Shown here piece after piece: positions 1 to 6,329 of a DNA stretch of 64,000 nt. A program made the translations under genes and the position numbers. The notes beneath the pieces are model-generated. The model saw only the letters and a program-made list of their open reading frames with translations, searched no databases and was not told the origin of the DNA. Source of the DNA: Verrucomicrobiaceae bacterium (GTDB taxonomy: Bacteria; Verrucomicrobiota; Verrucomicrobiia; Verrucomicrobiales; Verrucomicrobiaceae); contig JAIXSY010000042.1 in the NCBI GenBank assembly GCA_027484445.1, positions 186,001-250,000 on the forward strand, read 5' to 3'. Positions within the stretch are counted from its first letter, which is position 1, and each line of letters starts with the position of its first letter.

Positions 1-2
1 CC

Positions 3-419
3 AAAGGGCTGCTGCACCGCGCAGTTCATGTCTTCGTCATCAACTCACGCGGGGAGGTGTATCTGCAAAAGCGCTCCCACCTGAAGGATGTGTCGCCGCT
101 GAAATGGGACAGCAGCGCCGCTGGGCATCTGGATGTCGGCGAAAGCTACGCCGCCTGCGCCATCCGCGAGACGCGGGAAGAAATCGGCATCGAGATCGAC
201 AGCACCGAACTTGCCGCACAGTTGCCTGCTGGTACGCACACGGACCACGAATTTGTCGAGCTCCACCTCGCCCGCCACAACGGCCCGATGCGCCCGCTGC
301 CGGAAGAAATCGCCTGTGGCGAGTGGTTCGCGCCTGAAACGATAGACACCTGGATCAGCGCGCGCCCGCAGGACTTCGCGAAGGGTTTTGTTTCGTGCTG
401 GAAGGCTTGGCGGAAATGA
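3..419 (+). CDS. Nudix hydrolase, Idi/YfcD-like (5' end outside window)
   Basis: The frame is already open at base 3, so the gene starts before the window; 138 residues are visible. The Nudix box is seen as GHLDVGE followed seven residues later by RE and then REEIG, which fits Gx5Ex7REuxEExGu except that the hydrophobic position after RE is Thr. The preceding HRAVHVFVINSRGEVYLQKR stretch and the WDSSAAGH segment are typical of the isopentenyl-diphosphate-isomerase-like Nudix branch. Family knowledge says such enzymes hydrolyse nucleoside-diphosphate-linked substrates in the cytoplasm; the substrate here is unknown. It ends at a TGA just before a hairpin and faces a convergent DUF1080 gene. 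Confidence 0.85.
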   Translation, partial: KGLLHRAVHVFVINSRGEVYLQKRSHLKDVSPLKWDSSAAGHLDVGESYAACAIRETREEIGIEIDSTELAAQLPAGTHTDHEFVELHLARHNGPMRPLPEEIACGEWFAPETIDTWISARPQDFAKGFVSCWKAWRK

Positions 420-420
420 A

Positions 421-449
421 AACGGCTGCCCGCAAAGCAGGCAGCCGTT
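421..449. terminator. Hairpin between convergent genes
   Basis: Ten-base perfect arms (AACGGCTGCC and GGCAGCCGTT) with a 9-base loop lie between the Nudix stop and the DUF1080 stop. Read on the minus strand the stem is followed by TTTTCATTT, so it most plausibly terminates the minus-strand gene and may serve both. Confidence 0.6.
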
Positions 450-475
450 GATGGAAAGGCTTTAAAGGGAGCAGG

Positions 476-1159
476 TTACAGCGTCTTTAGCTTCACGGCG
501 CGCCAGCGCACGGTGTAGGGGCCGGTGCCTGCCTTGATGCCATGCACCTGGAAGCCGATGTAGCCTTCGGGATCGCCGGGCTGGTGGAAGTCGGCGGTTT
601 TTACACCGTTCACGAAGCTCTGGTAGTGGTCGCCTTTCACCAGGATGCGGTAGTGGTTCCACTCGCCTTTCTTGAAGGCGGCCTTGGCTTCTTCAGTGCG
701 GACGGCTTCTGTCTGCGTCAGGATGCTCCACCAGGTGCCGCGACGGGCCTCGTCGTAAAAATCACCAGCGGTGCCATTCACGGCGATCTCGCACTGCGGA
801 CCGTAGAGGCGGCCTGCGGGCAGGGGCTTGCCGTTTTTGCTGCCTTCGGGGGCAGGGTCACCTTCCTTGGCGAGGTGGCTGCGGACCTGCACGCCGGAGT
901 TCAGCTCGTTGTCCACCTGCACCTCAAACTGGAGTTCGAAGTCTTTGAAGGGACCTTTGACGAGGAAGGTGTTCGGGCTGCCTTCGGTCGTGGTGCCGAT
1001 GAGGACGCCATTTTCGACCTTGTAGGTGGCTTGGCCGCTGACGATCTGGGCATCTGAGCCGAGGCCGTCTTTGAACCACTCCTGCCAGCCATCCTCAGCG
1101 GGCAGCAGGGCAGGGGAAAGTAGAGCAGTGATCAGAGAAGCAAAAAACCGGATTTTCAT
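476..1159 (-). CDS. Secreted DUF1080 (3-keto-disaccharide hydrolase-like) protein
   Basis: 227 residues from the chosen ATG at 1159, where a classic signal peptide begins (MKIRFFASLITALLSPALLPA). The open frame extends 36 codons further upstream but that part is Arg/Pro-rich and unlike the family. The mature part carries the DUF1080 pattern: WQEWFKDGL near the N-terminus, then a jelly-roll with FELQFEVQV, NSGVQVR, a GPQCEI strand and WNHYRILVKGD, ending in VKLKTL. The family is a concanavalin-like fold and several members hydrolyse 3-keto-glycosides in the periplasm; activity here is inferred. It is one of two DUF1080 genes within 3 kb, and they are not near-identical copies. Confidence 0.85.
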   Translation of the reverse strand: MKIRFFASLITALLSPALLPAEDGWQEWFKDGLGSDAQIVSGQATYKVENGVLIGTTTEGSPNTFLVKGPFKDFELQFEVQVDNELNSGVQVRSHLAKEGDPAPEGSKNGKPLPAGRLYGPQCEIAVNGTAGDFYDEARRGTWWSILTQTEAVRTEEAKAAFKKGEWNHYRILVKGDHYQSFVNGVKTADFHQPGDPEGYIGFQVHGIKAGTGPYTVRWRAVKLKTL

Positions 1160-1421
1160 GGGGCGCAAGGAACGTGCGCCAAGCCTCGACTCCATCACGC
1201 GAGTGAAAAAACACGCACTGCCAGGCTCGTGTTTTGGCATGGGATCTGAGCCGGCCAGGGCATTCACAAGGCTCTCAAATGTGAGAATTTTCGCTAATTA
1301 GTTAAGTAAACTTAATCACTTGGGGCATTTTTACCCTGTTTTTACCCCAAAATAACCCAGTTCATTCTTGCGACTCGGGTTTGAGCTGGTTATTATGCCA
1401 TTAATTCCGGGTTTTAATCCA
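1160..1421. promoter_or_regulatory. Divergent intergenic region with inverted and direct repeats
   Basis: This 262-base AT-richer gap separates the divergent DUF1080 and ribbon-helix-helix-like genes, so promoters for both must lie here. An inverted repeat TTAAG-TAAA-CTTAA is at 1302-1315, and a tandem TTTTTACCC element occurs twice at about 1328-1347, flanked by TGGGG and CCCCA. These could be operator half-sites for the small DNA-binding-like protein downstream; that is inference. No confident -35/-10 pair was picked. Confidence 0.4.
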
Positions 1422-1667
1422 ATGGCACGCCCGTCCAACAGCTTCGATTCGGTCACCATGACCATCGCAGTCACTCCCCAGATCAAAATATATCTGGAGG
1501 ACCTGACCGCCGATGGGATGTATGGCTGCAGCCCGTCGGAAGCAGCTCGTCTGCTTCTCGGCCAAGCGATCGAGCAGAAGATCAAGGAGGGAGTGCTGAC
1601 CCGGAGGAAGTTCATGGTTCATGAAGGCGAGGTGAAAACCACTGAGCCGACAGCCCTATCCTCCTAG
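1422..1667 (+). CDS. Small ribbon-helix-helix-like protein
   Basis: 81 residues from ATG 1422; another in-frame ATG at 1458 would leave the core intact and earlier ones at 1368 and 1395 are possible. The core reads as a beta strand (MTIAVTPQIKIYLEDL) followed by SPSEAARLLLGQAIEQKIKEG, the strand-helix-helix layout of small antitoxin/CopG-type dimers that use the strand to touch DNA. It is followed after 6 bases by another small gene, and preceded by an inverted-repeat-rich gap, an arrangement like that of autoregulated small regulators. No toxin was recognised. Function as a DNA-binding protein is inferred from pattern only. Confidence 0.6.
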   Translation: MARPSNSFDSVTMTIAVTPQIKIYLEDLTADGMYGCSPSEAARLLLGQAIEQKIKEGVLTRRKFMVHEGEVKTTEPTALSS

Positions 1668-1673
1668 CTCCCG

Positions 1674-1877
1674 ATGCCAACGCAACTCGAACTTCAAAAC
1701 GATACCATGGTGTTCAACATCACCATGACGCATGAGCTTGATGATGCTGACCGCAGCCTGCGCGGCTCTTGGCGGTCAGAGACACGCCTGGAAATGCTGG
1801 CCCACGAGATCGTGCGATATTCTCCTGAATTGGCACAGTTGCTGGTGAATTCAGGGCTGCAAAAGATGGCGGCCTGA
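1674..1877 (+). CDS. Small hypothetical protein, 67 residues
   Basis: Starts at ATG 1674, six bases after the stop of the ribbon-helix-helix-like gene, and ends before a strong bidirectional terminator, so the two are probably one transcript. The protein is acidic in its middle (HELDDADRSLRG) and ends in a helix-like stretch (MLAHEIVRYSPELAQLLVNSG). I do not recognise a family. Its tight coupling to a putative DNA-binding protein makes a partner role possible, but nothing in the sequence shows one. A spurious frame cannot be fully excluded at this length. Confidence 0.5.
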   Translation: MPTQLELQNDTMVFNITMTHELDDADRSLRGSWRSETRLEMLAHEIVRYSPELAQLLVNSGLQKMAA

Positions 1878-1906
1878 CCGTTCACTGGATTCTTTTCCCA
1901 ACGCAA

Positions 1907-1945
1907 AAAGCGGGGTTGGCGATGAAGCCAACCCCGCTTTGTTTT
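1907..1945. terminator. Bidirectional intrinsic terminator
   Basis: Perfect 14-base arms (AAAGCGGGGTTGGC and its complement at 1927-1940) with a 6-base loop, followed by GTTTT on the plus strand and by TTTTTGCG on the minus strand. It sits between the small plus-strand gene pair and the convergent peroxiredoxin gene. Confidence 0.85.
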
Positions 1946-1956
1946 GGAACAGAGCC

Positions 1957-2481
1957 TTACTTCAGGCTTGCCAGGACTCGCTGAATGTCAGCGGCCTGCT
2001 GGTCGGTGGAGGCTTTGCGATCCTGCCAGATGACTTTGCCATCCTTGATGAGAAAGCACTGGCGCGTGGCTAGGTTCAGCAGCCCTTTGGCCATGCGATC
2101 CACTTTGAAGGCATCAACGATTTTGCCCTCAGGGTCGGCAATGAGATCGTAAGGCAGGGTGAATTTGTCCCGAAAGCCCTTCTGCGCCTCGGGTTTGTCG
2201 AAGGAGACGCCGAGCACCTGGACGCCCTGCTTGCTCAGGTCAGCAAACGAGTCGCGCAGGGAACAGGCCTGCTTGGTGCAGCCAGGGGTGTCCGCCTTGG
2301 GGTAAAAGAAGACCACGGTGGGGCCTTTCTTGTAAACATCGGCAAAGTTCACGGTCGCTCCGTCCTGGTTGAGGCCAGAGACTTCAGGGGCGGGGTAATC
2401 GACCTTTTCACCTTCGCCCGCCTGGGCGTTGGCAAAGAGACCGGCAAAGACAGCGGTGAGGAGACGCATGGTTTTTTTCAT
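1957..2481 (-). CDS. Exported peroxiredoxin, Bcp/PrxQ-like
   Basis: 174 residues from ATG 2481, chosen because a signal peptide starts there (MKKTMRLLTAVFAGLFANAQA); the longer frame adds 41 unlikely residues. The AhpC/TSA fold is clear: PAPEVSGLNQDGATVNFAD, then VVFFYPKADTPGCTKQACSLRD, which holds the peroxidatic Cys and a resolving Cys five residues later as in PrxQ-type enzymes, then VLGVSFD and LIADPEGKIVDAF. Such enzymes reduce hydroperoxides with thiol donors. The signal peptide places this one in the periplasm, where the electron donor would differ from cytosolic thioredoxin. Confidence 0.9.
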   Translation of the reverse strand: MKKTMRLLTAVFAGLFANAQAGEGEKVDYPAPEVSGLNQDGATVNFADVYKKGPTVVFFYPKADTPGCTKQACSLRDSFADLSKQGVQVLGVSFDKPEAQKGFRDKFTLPYDLIADPEGKIVDAFKVDRMAKGLLNLATRQCFLIKDGKVIWQDRKASTDQQAADIQRVLASLK

Positions 2482-2647
2482 GGGATAGGGGTGGGTCAGT
2501 TTCGCAGCGGCAACGTGGCCGTTGGGCTGAAACGTCTGGCGGAAGTTCGTTCTGGCAGGGCAGATGGACGCAAACACTTCCTGCCCGGATAAAGCCCGGA
2601 ACAATCGAGCTTCCTCAGGCGTTTCCTGCGCCTGACCTCATTCCTTC

Positions 2648-3250
2648 ATGAAAATCCTCCTCACCGCCGCCCTCCTTTCCGCGCCCCTGCTGCACGCCGA
2701 TGACTGGCAGCCGGAGCCAGGATTCAAAAGCCTGTTCAATGGCAAGGACCTCACCGGCTGGTGCTTTCGTGAAAAGACAAAAAAGGACGCCCCTAGCCCA
2801 GGCTCCATCTTGGAAAAGCACGATGGTAAGACCGAAGCTGCTGACGCTGGACGTTACCTCGTGAAGGACGGCGTCATCGCGGTGACCTTCCCCACGGAGA
2901 TGGACAAACTCACCGGCCAACTTTACACCGTGGAGGTGTTTCCCCAGAACTTTGTCCTGAAGCTGGAGTTCCGCGCCGGTGTGAACGCTGACAGCGGCAT
3001 CTTCATCCGCAAGCCCCAGCTGCAGTGCCGCGACTACTTGGTGGCCGGGCCGTACAAGACGCTGAAGCGCTACAAAGCTCAGGACTGGAACTTGATTGAG
3101 GTGACCGTAAGGGATGGCGTGGCCCACTGCACCTGCAATGGCGAGGTCCTGGAGGCGGCTCTGGCTCTGCCCACCACCGGCCCGATCGGGCTGGAAGGTG
3201 ATCGTGGCGTCATGGAATACCGCCATCTTCAGCTCAAGGTGCTGGAGTGA
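2648..3250 (+). CDS. Secreted DUF1080 (3-keto-disaccharide hydrolase-like) protein
   Basis: 200 residues starting at ATG 2648 with a short signal peptide ending near LLHADD. The DUF1080 signature GFKSLFNGKDLTGW is followed by GRYLVKDGVIAV, a strand FVLKLEFRAG, NADSGIFIRKP, and WNLIEVTVRDGVAHCTCNGE, ending in a final strand HLQLKVLE. The domain is about the usual length and spans the whole mature protein. It is divergent from the peroxiredoxin gene (167-base gap). Periplasmic carbohydrate processing is the likely role from family knowledge; the substrate is unknown. Confidence 0.88.
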   Translation: MKILLTAALLSAPLLHADDWQPEPGFKSLFNGKDLTGWCFREKTKKDAPSPGSILEKHDGKTEAADAGRYLVKDGVIAVTFPTEMDKLTGQLYTVEVFPQNFVLKLEFRAGVNADSGIFIRKPQLQCRDYLVAGPYKTLKRYKAQDWNLIEVTVRDGVAHCTCNGEVLEAALALPTTGPIGLEGDRGVMEYRHLQLKVLE

Positions 3251-3320
3251 CCTGCAACGGATCGCTTCGATACGGCAGTTGGGGCTTTTGACCTCTAAAA
3301 TGGGGGGCAAAGCTGCGTGC

Positions 3321-3845
3321 TCAGGGCAGGGATGCTGCCGCGTGGGGCACGCGTCTGAATCGCCACAGCAAAAGGCCAAGCATCACTGCTGTGCCCACTA
3401 GCGCTGCGGCAAGCAGCCCGTAAGTGGCCTGGGTGTCCAGGTGCGCGGGTTGGTGCAGATTGGCCAGAAAAAGTTGATGATCCATGGCGCAGGCCCAGGC
3501 CAGCTCCGCCGTCGCAAACCAGCGGCCCCAGTCGCTCAGGTAGCGACAGGCGAGCGGAAAGTGGGCTGGCTGGCGCCAATAGCCAGGGTTGGGCAGATTC
3601 ACCACCGAAGGTGGCAGCTTGTGGATCAGGCTCGTGAGCAGCACGATGAAACCCGCCGTGCCGAGATGCACGCCCAAGGTGCCTAGGCTGAGTTCGCTTT
3701 TGGAAGACCAACGGTTGGCCTTGCCATCCCCGCCAAAGTGCACCGCCACACGCTCGGGCAGCTGGGGCATCCATTCCCCATGCAGCATGACCAGCGCCGC
3801 CGCTGCCAGCAGCAGGGCTATCCAAGAGAGAAGTCCTTTCTTCAT
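3321..3845 (-). CDS. DUF1648-domain membrane protein
   Basis: 174 residues. An N-terminal membrane helix (LLSWIALLLAAAALVML) is followed by the DUF1648 motif LPERVAVHFGGDGKANRWSSK, then a second helix (AGFIVLLTSLI), a cytoplasmic or loop part rich in aromatic residues, and a C-terminal helix (GLLAAALVGTAVMLGLLLW). DUF1648 occurs in SdpI-like immunity and signalling proteins, but this protein lacks a full SdpI domain. Its ATG overlaps the stop of the upstream gene by ATGA, so it is the third gene of a DUF2089 operon and is probably translated together with it. Confidence 0.75.
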   Translation of the reverse strand: MKKGLLSWIALLLAAAALVMLHGEWMPQLPERVAVHFGGDGKANRWSSKSELSLGTLGVHLGTAGFIVLLTSLIHKLPPSVVNLPNPGYWRQPAHFPLACRYLSDWGRWFATAELAWACAMDHQLFLANLHQPAHLDTQATYGLLAAALVGTAVMLGLLLWRFRRVPHAAASLP

Positions 3846-4471
3846 GACGCTGCGGTTTCGAGTAGCAGGAAAAGTCGCCCAATCAGCAGCTTTGAAAGCG
3901 CTTCAGCGAGCAGCAGGGTGATGATGAACAGGCCCACGGCCTTCCCACCGCGGACGTTGCAGCAATGCGAAAAGGACTTCCACATCAGCAGGACCATCCA
4001 CCCGGTGCAGGCCAGGATCAGCAGGGTCACCAAGCCGAAGACGATGCCATCTGCCCCAAAAGCTGGCATGGACGGTACCTGCCCCGGCTTTAGCCCGACC
4101 AGCGACTGCATCAGAGCGTGGCTGTAACGGTGAAATCCGGGGGCTGAGCAAGCCAGCGCCGTCAGTACCATAGGCCAGCGCGCGAGCGCCTGCGTGCCGA
4201 GCAAGTCGATGCTGCGAAAGGCTGTCTTTGAGAGCAGGCGACCGGCCACCAGCAGCAAAAGGGCGAGGCTGAGCCAACTGATGAATCCTTCGACGACGAA
4301 AACCCAGCCGGGCGCTTTTTTCCCCACATGAACGTCCAGTACGCCGTCAAAATGCAGTCCCTGCGCTGAGCCAATGAGTCCGGCGAGCCCGATGCCGACC
4401 ATTCCACTGACCAGGGCACCGCCCCCGGCGATGCGGTGAAAGGGAGAAAACAGCAGCTGAGTGGTTTTCAT
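3842..4471 (-). CDS. Polytopic membrane protein of unknown function
   Basis: 209 residues with about five hydrophobic segments (GGALVSGMVGIGLAGLIG, ISWLSLALLLLVAG, a weak MVLTALACSAPG, IVFGLVTLLILACTGWMVLLM and VGLFIITLLLAEAL). The arrangement is loosely like YIP1-type proteins but I do not recognise a definite family. The stop overlaps the next gene by four bases and its own start overlaps the DUF2089 stop by four bases (ATGA), so all three are almost certainly co-translated and may form one membrane-sensing unit with the regulator. That functional link is inference from the overlaps. Confidence 0.7.
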   Translation of the reverse strand: MKTTQLLFSPFHRIAGGGALVSGMVGIGLAGLIGSAQGLHFDGVLDVHVGKKAPGWVFVVEGFISWLSLALLLLVAGRLLSKTAFRSIDLLGTQALARWPMVLTALACSAPGFHRYSHALMQSLVGLKPGQVPSMPAFGADGIVFGLVTLLILACTGWMVLLMWKSFSHCCNVRGGKAVGLFIITLLLAEALSKLLIGRLFLLLETAAS

Positions 4472-4743
4472 GGCTGAGCAGATGGGGGTTGGAGTCTTGC
4501 GATGACCTCATCGAGCCGATTGCGCACGGTGGGGTAGCTCACCTTCAGCAGGGCGGCCATTTCCTTCAGGCTGCCGCTGGTCTTCACAAACTCGCAGATG
4601 AAAGCCTGATCCTCGGCCGACAGTGCCGCCAGCTGGGGAAGTGGATAAATGCCTTCCACCTCGGTGCCGCAGCGATCACAGGTCAGTCGCTTCACCTGCA
4701 GCTGCTGTTCACAGCTGGGACAGGTGACGGGGAATCGTTTCAT
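4468..4743 (-). CDS. DUF2089 regulator (zinc ribbon plus helix-turn-helix)
   Basis: 91 residues. Two CxxC pairs (CPSCEQQ and CDRCGTE) form a zinc ribbon at the N-terminus, followed by DQAFICEFVKTSGSLKEMAALLKVSYPTVRNRLDEV, a helix-turn-helix typical of DUF2089. The family is thought to act as transcriptional regulators of adjacent membrane-protein genes. It heads a three-gene operon with four-base overlaps. A 9-base inverted repeat (4747-4755 and 4785-4793) immediately upstream is a natural candidate operator. Confidence 0.88.
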   Translation of the reverse strand: MKRFPVTCPSCEQQLQVKRLTCDRCGTEVEGIYPLPQLAALSAEDQAFICEFVKTSGSLKEMAALLKVSYPTVRNRLDEVIARLQPPSAQP

Positions 4744-4746
4744 GAG

Positions 4747-4793
4747 AAAAGTGAAACATGAGTTTAATTTTATTCAATCGAGAATTCACTTTT
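4747..4793. promoter_or_regulatory. Inverted repeat upstream of the DUF2089 operon
   Basis: Arms AAAAGTGAA (4747-4755) and TTCACTTTT (4785-4793) are perfect complements separated by 29 AT-rich bases. The position just before the DUF2089 start suggests an autoregulatory site; the spacing also places it where the leader of this operon would be. Not verified against other copies. Confidence 0.4.
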
Positions 4794-4951
4794 TCAATGC
4801 AAGGGCTCCTGAAATTCATGTTTTCCTAGGTGATCCAGAGTCTCGGCTAGGCACCCATGCACCGGGTCTGCTTTCGGAAGAGAGAGCTTCGATGACAAAA
4901 CCATGGCCTAGGCTGAACAATCGCTGGGGGTCAGCCTGTAATTCTATTTTT

Positions 4952-6160
4952 ATGAAATGGGTTCTCGCCGTCTTGCTTGCCTTCGCCACTCGGGCCATCG
5001 CTGTCGATGAAGTTCCCGAGTCCCCCGTCGATTTCATCGACACCAGCTTCGAGAATGCTTCTCCCCTCTGGTATGAAGTCGCTGCCGATGGCACCGTGCT
5101 GATCCATCTGATTTATGATCAGCAGCGCCAGTCGCTAAACCGGGCAGCAGGGCACCTGCACTTTCGTCTCCAAGCTGCCAAGGGGCGCAAGTTGACTCTG
5201 GAATTCAAAAACCTGGACAACGTGTGGAACTCGAAACCTGGGTCCGTCTCGGGAGAAATCCGACAGGTGGTCGTGTCACCGGATGGCAAGCACTGGACGC
5301 CCGTACCGACTCATTCGCCTGGCCCAGGGCGAGTGCAGGTCACGCTAGAGATGCCAGCTGCGGCCCTTTTTGTCGCCCGAGCCGAGCCCTACCGCCTATC
5401 GGATCTGGACCGGTTTCTGGAGCAAATCCGCGCGCACCCGAGCGTTCGCATCGACACCATCGGACAGACCGTGCAGGGCCGAAACCTGGAGATCCTACGC
5501 GTGGGTAGCCCAGAGGCTAGACATCGCGTTTTTCTGCGGGCACGGGCGCATCCCTGGGAGCCTGCTGGCAATTGGGTCGTCGAGGGGCTCGTGCGCCGCC
5601 TTCTTCGCGAAGATGCTGAGGCCAAAGCATGGCTCGCGCGGCATCAAGTTTGCATCCTGCCCATGGCAAACAAGGACGGCGTCGCGCGCGGCGGCACTCG
5701 CTTCAACCTTGGCGGTTGGGATCTGAATCGAAAATGGGATCAGCCAGCGGATCCACGCCATGCTCCTGAAAATGCGGCCCTGGAGCGCTGGCTACAGGCC
5801 GAGATTCAGGCAGGGCGTCGTCCAGCCCTGGCGCTGGATTTCCACAACGATGGCAACGGCAAGCTGCACCTGAGCCGCCCTGATGGCCCCGAAGGCGAGA
5901 GGCACTTGGCACGCATGCAGTTTTTCGAAACCTGCCTGCGCGAGCACACCTGGTTCGTGGAAGGCTCGACCCTGCCCAGCTTTCGCAATCCAGGGTCGTT
6001 GGGCGAAGGTTTGCTGGCTCGATTCGGCATTGATGCTGCGATTTTGGAGTTCAACTGCAACTTCATTGCCGGTCTTCAGCAGCCCGCTCTAGCCAAGCAC
6101 TGGATCACGTTTGGCGAAGATCTGGTTCAAGCTTTGGAGGCTTATTTTGCCAAGTCATGA
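4952..6160 (+). CDS. Secreted M14 zinc carboxypeptidase, cytosolic-carboxypeptidase-like
   Basis: 402 residues from ATG 4952, where a signal peptide starts (MKWVLAVLLAFATRAIA); the open frame begins 101 codons earlier but lacks family features. A beta-rich N-terminal domain (about residues 20-135) precedes the M14 domain. Zinc ligands are visible as HPWE (His200, Glu203) and DFHND (His298), and the catalytic Glu lies in LEFN (Glu366). A YRLSDLDRFLEQI helix and RNLEILRVG strand match the family. The N-terminal beta domain plus M14 layout resembles the CCP-type branch (M14D). It probably trims peptides or glutamates in the periplasm. Confidence 0.88.
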   Translation: MKWVLAVLLAFATRAIAVDEVPESPVDFIDTSFENASPLWYEVAADGTVLIHLIYDQQRQSLNRAAGHLHFRLQAAKGRKLTLEFKNLDNVWNSKPGSVSGEIRQVVVSPDGKHWTPVPTHSPGPGRVQVTLEMPAAALFVARAEPYRLSDLDRFLEQIRAHPSVRIDTIGQTVQGRNLEILRVGSPEARHRVFLRARAHPWEPAGNWVVEGLVRRLLREDAEAKAWLARHQVCILPMANKDGVARGGTRFNLGGWDLNRKWDQPADPRHAPENAALERWLQAEIQAGRRPALALDFHNDGNGKLHLSRPDGPEGERHLARMQFFETCLREHTWFVEGSTLPSFRNPGSLGEGLLARFGIDAAILEFNCNFIAGLQQPALAKHWITFGEDLVQALEAYFAKS

Positions 6161-6242
6161 AGCGCTCGTGGTTCCAGTCAGCATGACTTGCTGCGCAAGT
6201 GAGGATGAGCATCTCAGGATCGTGAACGTGGAATAACCAAAT

Positions 6243-6291
6243 TTGGAAGTTCGATTTACGAACCGCCATTTTATGTCAAATGAACTTCCAA
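6243..6291. repeat. Inverted repeat between convergent genes
   Basis: TTGGAAGTTC (6243-6252) and GAACTTCCAA (6282-6291) are perfect 10-base complements with a 29-base spacer that itself holds TTCG-ATTTA-CGAA. It lies between the convergent M14 and redoxin genes. It could be a weak terminator structure or a binding site; no run of T follows. Confidence 0.4.
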
Positions 6292-6329
6292 GTTCGTTAG
6301 GTTGAGCCTCACCAATCCTCAGGAGGGCT

